The position numbers and the translations under genes were made by a program. A DNA stretch of 64,000 nt from Bdellovibrionales bacterium (GTDB lineage Bacteria; Bdellovibrionota; UBA1018), in assembly GCA_018266355.1 (NCBI GenBank), contig JAFEAP010000006.1, positions 124,001-188,000 on the forward strand, given 5' to 3'. Below, one piece after another: positions 16,604 through 26,164 of the stretch; the first letter of the stretch is position 1, and each line of letters starts with the position of its first letter. The notes below the pieces were generated by a model that was not told where the DNA came from, ran no database searches, and saw only the letters and a list, made by a program, of their open reading frames with translations.

Positions 16604-19213
16604 ATGAACCAGAAGAAACAGACCGAAATCACCGTCAGCGCCTGGGTCCGAGTGCTCGGAGGCATGAGCCTGCTGATCGCGATGAGCGCGCTCCTCCTCC
16701 TCGTCATCCAGAACGGTTACGCCGCGGACGGCGGGTTCCAGCCGGGCGGCAAGGGTTTCAACAACCCCTACGCTCCTTCGAACGCCGGCTCCCCTCCCCA
16801 GTTCTTCGACGACGACGAGAGCGACTTCGAGATGGATAATTCCGGCAACGCGAACTACCCGCCTCCGGGCGACATGCCGGCCGGCGCGAACGACGGCGGC
16901 GGAAACGGCGGACCGGCGGTCACGCGGAACGCGAAAGGAACCGTCGACATCGAGGGCGCGAAAGCCGGGGTCATCGACGGTAAGAACAACCAACCTCTCC
17001 GCGTCGACGCCGAAGGCTCCGCGGGTTCGAACGAAGTCGTGACCGACTTCAACTTCCCCGACGCCGACATCATGGACATCGCGAAGGCGCTCGGGAAGCT
17101 CACCGGCCAGAATTTCATCCTCGACAAGGACGTGAAAGGCCGGATCACCCTCATCTCGAACTCCCCGATCACCGTGAAAGACGCGTGGCGCGCGTTTCTC
17201 ACCGCCCTCGATATGAACGGTTTCGCGCTGATTCCTTCGGGCAAGTTCATCCGGATCGCCCGCCAACGGGACGCGCGCGACAAACAGCTCCGCACCTACA
17301 CCGGAAAATACGCGCCGGACTCCGACGCGCTCATCACCCGCCTCTTCAGCCTGAAGTTCCTCTCGGCCGAGGAAGTCGCGCGGAACTTCCGCTCGTTCAT
17401 GCCGGCGAACTCCCGGATCATCCCCTACGAGCAGACGAATACCGTCATCGTGACCGACACCGGATCGAACATCGCGAAACTCGCGAAGCTTCTCGAGATC
17501 CTCGACGTCGAAACCTACGACGCCGGCATCGAAGTCATCCCGGTGAAGTACGCCTCCGCCGTCGAACTCGCGAAGCTCGTCGACCAGCTCATCCCGGGCT
17601 CGAGCACCGGCGGAGCGGCCGGTCCGCGTTTCCCGGGCGGCGGCGGCCGGTCCGGCTTCCAGTCCCGTAAGACGAAGGAAGGCGGCATCATCAACACGAT
17701 CATCGCCGACGAGCGCACGAACACGATGATCGTCCACGCGAACACGAAAGGCGCCGACCAGGTCCGAGAACTCATCAACAAGCTCGACAAGAAACTCCCG
17801 GCCGCCCTCGGCGGCGGGAAGATCCACGTGATCTACCTCCAGTTCGCCGACGCCGAGCAGATCGCGAACACGTTGAACAATCTCGCCCAGGGCGGAACGA
17901 GCACCGCGCCGAAGACGGGCCCGGCGGGCGGAACCGGCGTGAACCCGGTCCAAGCCACGCTCTTCGAGGGGAACATCAAGATCGCGGCCGATAAGTCGAC
18001 GAACTCGCTCGTCGTCACCGCGACCGGAAACGACTTCGTGACCCTTCAACAGGTCGTGAACCGCCTCGATATCCCGCGCGACCAGGTCTACGCCGAGAGC
18101 TACATCATGGAGATTTCGCTCCGGAAGCAATTCCAATTCTCCGCGAACATCCTGAACCCGTCCTCCGGCATCGGCTCGCTCCCTTCGGCGGATCTCGCGA
18201 GCTTCATCACGAACCCGCTCTCGGCTTCGGGCGCGATCATCGGCTTCAAATCGGGCGGACCGAAATCGGTCGACGTCGGCGGGAAGACCGTGACCGTGAA
18301 CACGGTGCAGGGCTTGATCAAGTTCCTGCAGACGAACACGAACGCGACCGTGCTCGCGACGCCGCAGATCCTCACCCTCGACAACACCGAAGCGAACTTC
18401 GAGTCGGCCCAGAAAATTCCGGTCCTCTCGCAGACGGTTTCGAACGGCACGGTTTCGACCGGCACGACGAAGGAAGACGTCTCGATCTCGCTTAAGATCA
18501 AGCCGGCGATCAACAAGCTCTCGAACTTCGTGAAGATGGACATCGAAGCGAAGCTCCAAGACATCTCGAACCAGAAGCTCCCCGACGCGCTCGCGAACCA
18601 AGCGGTCGCGATCAACTCGCGGACGGCGAAGACGTCGGTCGTCGTGGCCGACGGCGACACCGTCGTCCTCGGCGGCCTCGTCCGCGACGTCGCGAACGAC
18701 ACCGTCGCGAAGATCCCGGTCCTCGGGGATATCCCGGTCCTCGGATGGCTCTTCCGCTCGAAGGACAGCGAGTCGACGAAGTCGAACCTCCTGATCTTCA
18801 TCACGCCGAAGATCATCCGTCAGTACGAAGCCGTACGCGCGATTCTCGATCGGAAACTCAAGGAACGCGACGACTTCCTCGAGCGCTCGGTCGGCGGAGT
18901 CGACATCGGCAAGGACTTCCGCGACAAGATCATCCGTTCGCTTCCGGACATGGCGAAGATTAAGAACGAGAAACCGACGACGAACTTCACGATCGACAAC
19001 GGAACCGATCAGATGAAATACGACGAGGGTCAGAACGGCGGGGCATCCTACCGTCCGAGCTCGTCGAACAATAGCTCCCAGCTCGCGCCGGTCCCGGCCG
19101 CGCCGAACGGCCCTCCGGCGGCGACGCCGGTCGACCCGGGATTCGCGCCGCCGCCCCAGGGCGGAGTCGATTTCGGCGCTCCGCCGCCGGTCTACGACGG
19201 AGGCCAGGGCTAA
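16604..19213 (+). CDS. gspD: Type II secretion system secretin GspD
   Basis: About 869 residues from the ATG at 16604; an ATG at 16595 is in frame, but GAGGA lies immediately before it, whereas it is 8 bases before the second. Forms the outer-membrane exit channel. Signal/TM segment about residues 20-40, then a Gly/Asn/Pro/Asp-rich linker to about residue 140. The N0 domain starts near FNFPDADIMDIAKAL, followed by N1-N3 repeats (e.g. RLFSLKFLSAEEVARN). The secretin core includes the IPVLGDIPVLGWLF lip motif and LLIFITPKI. The C-terminus ends in a Pro/Gly-rich tail where other GspDs carry a pilotin-binding S-domain. Lies 19 bases after gspC. Confidence 0.96.
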   Translation: MNQKKQTEITVSAWVRVLGGMSLLIAMSALLLLVIQNGYAADGGFQPGGKGFNNPYAPSNAGSPPQFFDDDESDFEMDNSGNANYPPPGDMPAGANDGGGNGGPAVTRNAKGTVDIEGAKAGVIDGKNNQPLRVDAEGSAGSNEVVTDFNFPDADIMDIAKALGKLTGQNFILDKDVKGRITLISNSPITVKDAWRAFLTALDMNGFALIPSGKFIRIARQRDARDKQLRTYTGKYAPDSDALITRLFSLKFLSAEEVARNFRSFMPANSRIIPYEQTNTVIVTDTGSNIAKLAKLLEILDVETYDAGIEVIPVKYASAVELAKLVDQLIPGSSTGGAAGPRFPGGGGRSGFQSRKTKEGGIINTIIADERTNTMIVHANTKGADQVRELINKLDKKLPAALGGGKIHVIYLQFADAEQIANTLNNLAQGGTSTAPKTGPAGGTGVNPVQATLFEGNIKIAADKSTNSLVVTATGNDFVTLQQVVNRLDIPRDQVYAESYIMEISLRKQFQFSANILNPSSGIGSLPSADLASFITNPLSASGAIIGFKSGGPKSVDVGGKTVTVNTVQGLIKFLQTNTNATVLATPQILTLDNTEANFESAQKIPVLSQTVSNGTVSTGTTKEDVSISLKIKPAINKLSNFVKMDIEAKLQDISNQKLPDALANQAVAINSRTAKTSVVVADGDTVVLGGLVRDVANDTVAKIPVLGDIPVLGWLFRSKDSESTKSNLLIFITPKIIRQYEAVRAILDRKLKERDDFLERSVGGVDIGKDFRDKIIRSLPDMAKIKNEKPTTNFTIDNGTDQMKYDEGQNGGASYRPSSSNNSSQLAPVPAAPNGPPAATPVDPGFAPPPQGGVDFGAPPPVYDGGQG

Positions 19214-19231
19214 CGCTCGCGTAGGGAAATC

Positions 19232-20944
19232 ATGGTCACTCCGCACGCACCCGCACCCCGTCTCGGTCAGATCCTCCTGAAGCACACTTCCCTCTCGGAA
19301 GAGCAGCTGAACGAAGCGCTGCGCATCCAAGAGAAAGAAGGCGGGCTCCTCGGCGATATCCTGATCCGCCGGAACATGATCATGCCCCACGAGATCATGC
19401 GCGCGCTCTGCATGCAGCTCGGGATCCCGTTCGTCGAGGAACTGAAGCCGACGGAAATCGACCCGAAACTCGTGAGCGGAATCCCGATCAACTACGCGAA
19501 GGCGAAGGAACTCATCCCGATCGCGAAGGAGATGAGCCCGGCCGGCGAGCGCCTCGTCGTCTGCGTCTCCGATCCGTTCAACGAAACGATCACCGACGAC
19601 CTCCAAGTGCTCACCGGCATGCCCGTCCGGATCTGCGTCTCGACTTCGATGCGGGTCCAAGACGCGATCAACCGCGTTTACGAGCGAAACACCGACAACA
19701 TGGTCGGAGAGATCGAAGGCGAGTTCGAAGAAGCGATGGACCTCGAAGGTCCGATCGACATCCTCGAAGGCACCGAGGACGACGCGCCGGTGATCAAATT
19801 CGTGAACTCGCTCCTTTTCCGCGCGGTGAAGGAAAACGCGTCCGATATCCACATCGAACCGTTCGAGAAGGAGTTCGTCACCCGCTTCCGCGTCGACGGC
19901 GTCCTCTACGACGTCATCCGCCAGCCGAAGCGAGCCCACGCCGCGATCTCCTCGCGGATTAAGGTCATGGGCCAGGTCGACATCGCCGAGAAACGCCTAC
20001 CGCAAGACGGACGGATCAAGATCAAGATCGCGGGCAAGGACATCGATATCCGTCTCTCGACGGTTCCCGCGACCCACGGCGAACGGATCGTCATGCGGAT
20101 TCTCCAACAAACGGGGAACATCATGACCCTCGAGCAACTCGGGTTCCCGACGCGTTCGGCGGAGATCATCGACAACCTGATCTCGAAGAAATTCGGAATG
20201 GTGCTCGTGACCGGACCGACCGGCTCCGGTAAATCGTCGACGCTCGCCGCTTGTCTCTCGAAGCTGAACTCGCCGGGCCGGAACATCATGACCGTCGAAG
20301 ACCCGGTCGAATACCAGATCCACGGGATCAACCAGGTCCAGATCAACTCGAAGATCGAACTCACCTTCGCCCGAGTCCTCCGCGCCTTCCTCCGCCAAAA
20401 CCCGGACATCATCATGGTCGGGGAAATTCGGGACAAGGAAACCGCCGAAATCGCGATTAACGCGTCCCTCACCGGTCACTTGGTGCTTTCCACGCTTCAC
20501 ACGAACGACGCGCCCGGCGTCTCGACCCGTCTCACGGATATGGGCGTCGAACCGTTCCTCGTCGCCTCCTCGCTCCTCGGCGTCATCGCCCAACGCCTGA
20601 TCCGACGCGTCTGCACGAAATGCCGCGTACCGCATTCGCCGACCGAATTCGAAATGCTCGAACTCGGCTTGAAACAAGTCCCGCAGGGAGCGACGATCTT
20701 CAAGGCCGTCGGGTGCCCGAGCTGCTCGCATTCGGGTTACGCCGGCCGGACGGTTTCGCACGAGCTCATGCTCGTCGACGACAATATCCGCTCCCTGATC
20801 GTGAAGCACGCCGACGGCGGCCAGATCAAGAAGGCCGCGATCGCGGCCGGGATGCGGACGCTTCGCGAGGACGCCGTCCAAAAAGTGCTCACCGGCATGA
20901 CGACGATCGACGAGCTGCTGCGCGCGACTCACTCGGACGAATAA
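19232..20944 (+). CDS. gspE: Type II secretion ATPase GspE
   Basis: 570 residues. Cytoplasmic hexameric ATPase that powers pseudopilus assembly. An N-terminal MshEN/GspE-N domain (LGQILLKHTSLSEEQLNEAL) is followed by the Walker A GPTGSGKSS (about 327-335), Asp box RDKETAEIAINASLTGH, Walker B-type PDIIMVGEIRD, and a C-terminal tetracysteine zinc site (CTKC about 460, CPSC about 495) typical of GspE and absent from many retraction ATPases. Starts 18 bases after gspD and is followed by gspF at 27 bases. Confidence 0.97.
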   Translation: MVTPHAPAPRLGQILLKHTSLSEEQLNEALRIQEKEGGLLGDILIRRNMIMPHEIMRALCMQLGIPFVEELKPTEIDPKLVSGIPINYAKAKELIPIAKEMSPAGERLVVCVSDPFNETITDDLQVLTGMPVRICVSTSMRVQDAINRVYERNTDNMVGEIEGEFEEAMDLEGPIDILEGTEDDAPVIKFVNSLLFRAVKENASDIHIEPFEKEFVTRFRVDGVLYDVIRQPKRAHAAISSRIKVMGQVDIAEKRLPQDGRIKIKIAGKDIDIRLSTVPATHGERIVMRILQQTGNIMTLEQLGFPTRSAEIIDNLISKKFGMVLVTGPTGSGKSSTLAACLSKLNSPGRNIMTVEDPVEYQIHGINQVQINSKIELTFARVLRAFLRQNPDIIMVGEIRDKETAEIAINASLTGHLVLSTLHTNDAPGVSTRLTDMGVEPFLVASSLLGVIAQRLIRRVCTKCRVPHSPTEFEMLELGLKQVPQGATIFKAVGCPSCSHSGYAGRTVSHELMLVDDNIRSLIVKHADGGQIKKAAIAAGMRTLREDAVQKVLTGMTTIDELLRATHSDE

Positions 20945-20971
20945 GCGGAAACGGAAGGGAGGTAAGCGAAG

Positions 20972-22207
20972 ATGCCGATTTACGATTACAAAGCTTACGG
21001 TCCCGGGGGCAAATCCGTCCGCGGCGTCGTCGACGCCGAGAACGTGAAGGCCGCGCGCGCGAAGCTGAAGAAGCAGGGCATTTCCGTCTACGAAATCGGC
21101 GAAAAAAGCGGCGGAGGCACGAAATCCTCGGGAGGCGGCCCTTCCGTCCCCCAGCAACCGGGGCTCTTCGCCGGAAAGCTCGGTGTGAAGGACGTCGCGA
21201 TGATGACCCGGCAGCTCGCGTCGCTCATCAAGGCGAACATCCAACTCGTCGAAGCGCTCGGCGCGATGGTCGAGCAGTCCGAACACCCGCTGATCAAGAT
21301 CACCCTCTCCCAGGTCCGCCAGGACGTGAACGAAGGCCTTTCGCTCTCGAAGGCGATGGCGAAGCACCCGCGCGTCTTCGACACGATCTTCGTGAACATG
21401 GTCGAAGCGGGCGAGGCGTCGGGGACCCTTTCCCTCATCCTGCTCCGGCTCGCCGACCTGAAGGAAGCCCAGATGCGGCTGCGCACGAAGATCGTGAGCG
21501 GCATGACCTATCCGGCGCTCATGCTTTTCGTCGCGACGGTCCTCATGATCGCGATCTTCACCTTCGTGCTCCCGCAGCTGAAAACCGTCTTCGAGTCGAT
21601 GAACAAGAAGATGCCCCCGATGACGGTGATGTTGATGAGCACGTCGGACATCGTCGTCACTTACTGGTACCTGATCCTCGGCGGCATCGTCTTCGGTCTC
21701 TTTTCTTTCGTCCGATGGAAGAACTCGAAAGCGGGGCGCCCGAGTTGGGACGCGATCAAGCTGAAGATCCCGATCTTCGGGCCACTGATCCGGATGATCG
21801 GCGTCCAGCGCTTCACTTCGACGATGGCGACCTTGCTCGGTTCGGGAGTGCCGATCCTGAACGCGATGACCATTTCGCGGAACCTCGTCGGGAATACCCT
21901 GCTCGCGAACGCGATCGGAAACGCCCGCGAGAACATCACCGAAGGTCAGTCGATCGCTGGCCCGCTTTCGAAATCCGGGCAGTTCCCGCCGCTGGTGATC
22001 CACATGATTTCGATCGGCGAGAAGACCGGGGAGCTCCCCGCGATGCTCACGAACGTTTCCGAAAACTACGAAGAACAAGTTTCCTCGAGAATCGACGGCC
22101 TGACGTCGCTTCTCGAGCCGATGATGATCGTCGGCATGGGCGGAATGGTCGGATTCATCGTCCTTTCCGTCTTCATGCCTCTACTCGATCTGAGCAATAT
22201 CAATTAA
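20972..22207 (+). CDS. gspF: Type II secretion inner-membrane platform protein GspF
   Basis: 411 residues. Polytopic platform protein contacting GspE and GspL. It has the typical N-terminal MPIYDYKAYGPGGKSVRGVV segment, two repeated GspF domains (LFAGKLGVKDVAMMTRQLA and IRMIGVQRFTSTMATLLGSG), and TM helices near residues 175-200, 225-245 and at the C-terminus (MIVGMGGMVGFIVLSVFMPL). A Gly/Ser-rich linker at about 45-60 is extra. A GGGAGG SD precedes the start. Part of the same transcript. Confidence 0.96.
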   Translation: MPIYDYKAYGPGGKSVRGVVDAENVKAARAKLKKQGISVYEIGEKSGGGTKSSGGGPSVPQQPGLFAGKLGVKDVAMMTRQLASLIKANIQLVEALGAMVEQSEHPLIKITLSQVRQDVNEGLSLSKAMAKHPRVFDTIFVNMVEAGEASGTLSLILLRLADLKEAQMRLRTKIVSGMTYPALMLFVATVLMIAIFTFVLPQLKTVFESMNKKMPPMTVMLMSTSDIVVTYWYLILGGIVFGLFSFVRWKNSKAGRPSWDAIKLKIPIFGPLIRMIGVQRFTSTMATLLGSGVPILNAMTISRNLVGNTLLANAIGNARENITEGQSIAGPLSKSGQFPPLVIHMISIGEKTGELPAMLTNVSENYEEQVSSRIDGLTSLLEPMMIVGMGGMVGFIVLSVFMPLLDLSNIN

Positions 22208-22229
22208 CCAACCCCCCAAAGGAGAAACC

Positions 22230-22676
22230 ATGACCGGAGTACAAAAGAAGATGCACCTCATCCGCGAAGAGCGCGGATTCACCCTGACGGAAATGCTCAT
22301 CGTCGTCGCGATCATCGCGATGATCGGGACGTTCGCGGTCGGCAAGATCTCGGCCCAATTCAACAAGGCGAAGGTCGACTCGACGAAGATCCTGATCCGG
22401 AACCTCGCGACGACGCTCGATAATTATCGCCTCGACTGCAACTCCTACCCGACCACGGAACAAGGCCTGGAGGCGCTCGTGACGAAGCCGACCGGCGGCC
22501 GCGAGTGCAAGAACTACAACGTCGAGGGTTACATGAAGAAGGTTCCGAAGGATTCCTGGGACAACGACTTCATTTACGAATCCGACGGACAGAAATTCCT
22601 CGTGAAATCGCTCGGCCAGGACCGGACCGAGGGCGGCGACGGCAATGCGGCCGATATCACCTCCGACAGCATCTAA
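22230..22676 (+). CDS. gspG: Major pseudopilin GspG
   Basis: 148 residues. Main subunit of the T2SS pseudopilus. The short prepilin leader ends RG, followed by FTLTEMLIVVAIIAMIG with the essential Glu5. The C-terminal part SYPTTEQGLEALVTKP and the VPKDSWDNDFIY segment are GspG signatures; calcium-binding Asp residues lie in the last 40 residues. An AAGGAG SD sits 5 bases before the ATG. The prepilin peptidase needed to process it (GspO/PilD) is not in the window. Confidence 0.97.
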   Translation: MTGVQKKMHLIREERGFTLTEMLIVVAIIAMIGTFAVGKISAQFNKAKVDSTKILIRNLATTLDNYRLDCNSYPTTEQGLEALVTKPTGGRECKNYNVEGYMKKVPKDSWDNDFIYESDGQKFLVKSLGQDRTEGGDGNAADITSDSI

Positions 22677-23325
22677 GTCTCACGGCATCGACGAGCGAGG
22701 ATCCGCCGAGCGCGGATTCTCGCTCGTCGAGCTTATGGTCGTCGTCGCGCTGATGGGACTCATCGCGGCGATGGCCGTGCCGAGCATCTCGAACGTGTTC
22801 AAGATCTCGCTCGGGTCGACGACTCGCGACCTCGCGACGACGGTTCGCCACGCCTACAACGCCGCGATGATGACGAAAAAAGTCCATCGCCTCGTCTACG
22901 ACTTCAAGGAACAGCGCTATTGGGTCGAGGTCGGTCCCGCGAACCTCCTGATGGACACCGAGGAGACGCGCGCGAAGGCCGAACGCGCCTCGAAATTCAC
23001 TTCGAAACTTTCCGCGGAAGAGGAGGAGAAGAAGCGCAAGGAAAGCGAAGCCGCCTTTTCGCTCGCGACCTACGTCACGCGGAAGAAGACCGACCTCCCC
23101 CGCGGGGTCGAATTCGAGGACGTGAAAACCGAGCAGCGAAAGGAGCCCTTCACCGAAGGGCTCGTCTATACCCATTTCTTCCCGCACGGAATCATCGAAC
23201 AGACGGTGATTCACCTGAAAGACACCTCGAACCACCATTCGACCCTCATCGTCGCGCCGACCGTCGGACGCACGAAGGTGATCGAACGTTTCGTTCCCGC
23301 CGAGGAGGCGCTGCTCGAACCATGA
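22645..23325 (+). CDS. gspH: Minor pseudopilin GspH
   Basis: 226 residues. The prepilin motif ERG-FSLVELMVVVALMGLIAAM lies after a 24-residue leader. The start overlaps gspG by 32 bases; no other ATG or GTG lies upstream of the motif in this frame. After the N-terminal helix there is a charged insertion (about residues 100-135, Lys/Glu-rich) and a beta-rich end. GspH is one of the tip minor pseudopilins. The stop overlaps the gspI start by ATGA. Confidence 0.88.
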   Translation: MRPISPPTASKSHGIDERGSAERGFSLVELMVVVALMGLIAAMAVPSISNVFKISLGSTTRDLATTVRHAYNAAMMTKKVHRLVYDFKEQRYWVEVGPANLLMDTEETRAKAERASKFTSKLSAEEEEKKRKESEAAFSLATYVTRKKTDLPRGVEFEDVKTEQRKEPFTEGLVYTHFFPHGIIEQTVIHLKDTSNHHSTLIVAPTVGRTKVIERFVPAEEALLEP

Positions 23326-23888
23326 AGATCGTCGCTTTCAGAAAAGATCTTCCGAAACCGGTCCTCCGGACCGAGGGATTCACTCTCCTCGAGGTGATGA
23401 TCGCGCTCGCGATCATGCTCGTCGCGTTCTCGTCGATCCTCGCGATCCAGTCGTCTTCGATGAACTCGGCGTTGAAGTCGCGCCAAATCCACGAAGTGAG
23501 CGTGCTCGCGCGGAACGCGATGCTCCAGACCGAGATCGAGATCTCGGGCAAGAAGTTCGAGGAATTGCCGCCGGAACTGTCCGTAGCTTGCGAGGAAGGC
23601 AACCCGGATTACACCTGCACGCGGAAGATCAAGGAAGTGAAGCTCCCGAACCTCGCCGGGCTCTCGAAAGCGGCCCAAGGCGAAAACGGCGGCGGCTCGT
23701 CGAAGGACGACGACGAGAAGAACTCCGCGATTCTCGAACAGATGACGAAAGTCATCACGAATTTCCTATCGAAAGCCGTCCGCGAAGTCACCATCACGGT
23801 GAGCTGGAAGCGCGGAACGACGACGCAGAAATACGACGTCGCCATGTACTGGGTGGACCTGAACAGTGATTTCAACATCAACCCGTAA
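23322..23888 (+). CDS. gspI: Minor pseudopilin GspI
   Basis: 188 residues from the ATG at 23322, four-base overlap with gspH. Prepilin motif TEG-FTLLEVMIALAIMLVAFS, then SSILAIQSSSMNSAL typical of GspI, which nucleates the tip complex with GspJ and GspK. The middle carries a Lys/Asp/Ser-rich insertion (about 125-145). The C-terminal VREVTITVSWKRG strand matches the family fold. Overlaps gspJ by 23 bases. Confidence 0.9.
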   Translation: MKIVAFRKDLPKPVLRTEGFTLLEVMIALAIMLVAFSSILAIQSSSMNSALKSRQIHEVSVLARNAMLQTEIEISGKKFEELPPELSVACEEGNPDYTCTRKIKEVKLPNLAGLSKAAQGENGGGSSKDDDEKNSAILEQMTKVITNFLSKAVREVTITVSWKRGTTTQKYDVAMYWVDLNSDFNINP

Positions 23889-24822
23889 CCGCACCGCGAA
23901 GCGAATTCCGAGTATCCGGGAAGAGGGTTTCACCCTCGTCGAGGTGATGATCGCGATCGTCCTTCTCGTGATGATCTCGGTCGCGATCTACCAGGCGACG
24001 ACCCAGACCTTCAAGTACCGCGCGAAGATCATCAACGAAGGCGATTTTTACGGCGGGATCCGGCTCGCGATGGGCCTCCTCGATCGCGACATCGGCGCGC
24101 TTTTCTCGCCCGTGAACTTGAACCCGAAGAACTTTCCCGATCCGAACAATCCGAGCTCGGGAGGAAAAAATCCCGACGGTTCGAACGCGAACAACACCGT
24201 CGACTTCCCGACCCGCACCGGGGGATTCAACTCGAATCCCCGCGGCGGCGGCGCGAACGGCGTCGATCCGCAGACCGCGGCCGCCCAGGCCCAGCAGCTC
24301 GAGGAGCTCCAGCGGTCCGAACTCGGACAAACGACCGACTTCTGGCTCGGCGCGACCGACCTGACCGCGATCCGGCCGACCCGATTCGTCGGCACCGAAA
24401 ACAAACTCTCCTTCGTCACCGCCTCGCACATGCGGATCTACAAAAACTCGCCCGAATGCGAATACGCGAAGGTCGTTTACGAACTCCGCGAGGAGAAGAA
24501 CAGCGAGATCGGCGACGACGTGAAGACGCTCGTGAAGATCGAGGACCCGATGGTCTTCGACGACACGAGCAACAATAAGGGCAAGGAAGCGAAGATCTAT
24601 CCCCTCCTCCCCGGGGTGAAACGCTTCAAGTTCCGCTATTTCCGGCGCGACAAGAAGGCCTGGGAAACCACCTGGGACACGAACCGCGACGACATGAAGG
24701 GACTTTATCCCGACCTGATCGAGCTCACCATCGAGGTCGCGGGCCTCAGCAAGCTCGCCTACCGCGGCATCTACATGTTCCACCCGGAGACGCCTTTCTA
24801 TGGCATGGACCCGACGCTTTAA
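23866..24822 (+). CDS. gspJ: Minor pseudopilin GspJ
   Basis: 318 residues, longer than typical (about 200). Prepilin motif EEG-FTLVEVMIAIVLLVMISVAIYQATTQTF. A Gly/Asn/Pro-rich insertion at about residues 85-135 accounts for the extra length. The C-terminal part has FKFRYFRRDKKAWETTW and PDLIELTIEV strands typical of GspJ. Tip-complex protein interacting with GspI and GspK. Starts inside gspI (23 bases) and ends inside gspK (23 bases), showing tight coupling. Confidence 0.92.
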   Translation: MISTSTRNRTAKRIPSIREEGFTLVEVMIAIVLLVMISVAIYQATTQTFKYRAKIINEGDFYGGIRLAMGLLDRDIGALFSPVNLNPKNFPDPNNPSSGGKNPDGSNANNTVDFPTRTGGFNSNPRGGGANGVDPQTAAAQAQQLEELQRSELGQTTDFWLGATDLTAIRPTRFVGTENKLSFVTASHMRIYKNSPECEYAKVVYELREEKNSEIGDDVKTLVKIEDPMVFDDTSNNKGKEAKIYPLLPGVKRFKFRYFRRDKKAWETTWDTNRDDMKGLYPDLIELTIEVAGLSKLAYRGIYMFHPETPFYGMDPTL

Positions 24823-26155
24823 AGAAAAGCTTCGGCTCAAACCGGGCACCGAGCGCGGAACCGACGAAAGCGGCATCGCGCTATTCATGGTCGTTTCCGC
24901 GATGACGATCCTTTCGGTCGTCGTGACGGAATTCACCTACGTCGCCCAGGTGAACGCGCGGTCGAGCGTCGACGCGTCGGATACGCTCAAGGCCCACTAC
25001 CTCGCCAAGACCGGATTCAAGCTCTCTCTCCTCCGGCTGCGCGCCTACAAGGAGCTGAAGGCCTTCGGCAAAGGAAACTCCTCGCTCCCCCAAATCCCGC
25101 GGAACATCCTCGACCAGATTTGGTCCTTCCCGTTCTTCTACCCGATCCCTTCGAACGTCCCCGGCCTTACGATCGCGATGAAGGACGACATCGACAAGTT
25201 CACGAACGACTCGAACCTCCCTGGCCATTTCACGGCCACGATCGAATCGGAAACCTCGAAAGTCGGCATCAACTCGATGCTTTCCGCGATGGCGCCGCCG
25301 CCGGCGCCGAAACCGTCGGGTTCCCCGACGCCCTCGACGAGTCCGAGCGGAAAACCGGCCGGTTTCGACGTCGAGGAGGCCCGCAAGGGCGTAAAGGACC
25401 TCATCTCGAACCTCCTCGAGGAGAAGTTCAAGAAGGACCAGGACTTCGCGAACGAGTACCGGGACCTCGAGGTCGACGAACTCTTCGACAACCTCCTCGG
25501 CTGGATGGATTTCACTTACCAACCGAAGAACTCGAGCGGCAAGCAGACGATCCCGTACAAACACGGTCCGCTCTACAGCTTGACCGAACTGCACATGATT
25601 TACCCGATGGACGACGGGCTCTACGACCTGCTCGCCCCGAACTTCACCCCTTTCATCACGCCCGGGATCAACGTGAACAAGATCGAGGAGCCGATGCTCC
25701 GCGCGCTGCTCGTCGGGATCACCGACGAGGAAGTGACCCAGTTTTACAAGGACCGGGATTCCGAGGAGGTCGACGGCACCTTCAAGTCCGCCGACGACTT
25801 CTTCAAGTACGTCGAGGGCCACGTCGCGGCGTTCAAAAGCTCCACGACCCTCGACGACCTGAAGGCGCGCCTCGTGAAACAGGGGATCCAGATCCTGACC
25901 GACGCCGAGATCTTCAAGATCACCGTCGTCGCCGAGGTGAACAAGGCGAGCCGGATCCTCGAAGCCTGGTTGCTCCTCGAAAGCGGCGCCGGAGGAGGCG
26001 CTAAATCCGGGTCGGCGGGCGGCTCGAGCCCAGATTCGAACTCGCCCGACGTGAACTTGAACCAACCGATTCCGGGCGATACTTCGGGCGGAAAACCGTC
26101 GAATGCCCAGCCGAATGCGGCTGGCCTTCGCTTGCTCTACGTGCGAGAATCTTAA
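24800..26155 (+). CDS. gspK: Minor pseudopilin GspK
   Basis: 451 residues. The largest minor pseudopilin, capping the pseudopilus. The hydrophobic helix GIALFMVVSAMTILSVVVTEF lacks Glu5, as is usual for GspK. Then comes the family hallmark YLAKTGFKLSLLRLRAY, an alpha-helical domain with T2SSK repeats, and a Ser/Pro/Gly-rich C-terminus. A Pro/Ser-rich linker (PAPKPSGSPTPSTSPSG) sits at about 168-185. Overlaps gspJ by 23 bases; gspL follows after 9 bases. Confidence 0.9.
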   Translation: MAWTRRFKEKLRLKPGTERGTDESGIALFMVVSAMTILSVVVTEFTYVAQVNARSSVDASDTLKAHYLAKTGFKLSLLRLRAYKELKAFGKGNSSLPQIPRNILDQIWSFPFFYPIPSNVPGLTIAMKDDIDKFTNDSNLPGHFTATIESETSKVGINSMLSAMAPPPAPKPSGSPTPSTSPSGKPAGFDVEEARKGVKDLISNLLEEKFKKDQDFANEYRDLEVDELFDNLLGWMDFTYQPKNSSGKQTIPYKHGPLYSLTELHMIYPMDDGLYDLLAPNFTPFITPGINVNKIEEPMLRALLVGITDEEVTQFYKDRDSEEVDGTFKSADDFFKYVEGHVAAFKSSTTLDDLKARLVKQGIQILTDAEIFKITVVAEVNKASRILEAWLLLESGAGGGAKSGSAGGSSPDSNSPDVNLNQPIPGDTSGGKPSNAQPNAAGLRLLYVRES

Positions 26156-26164
26156 GGAGAAACG

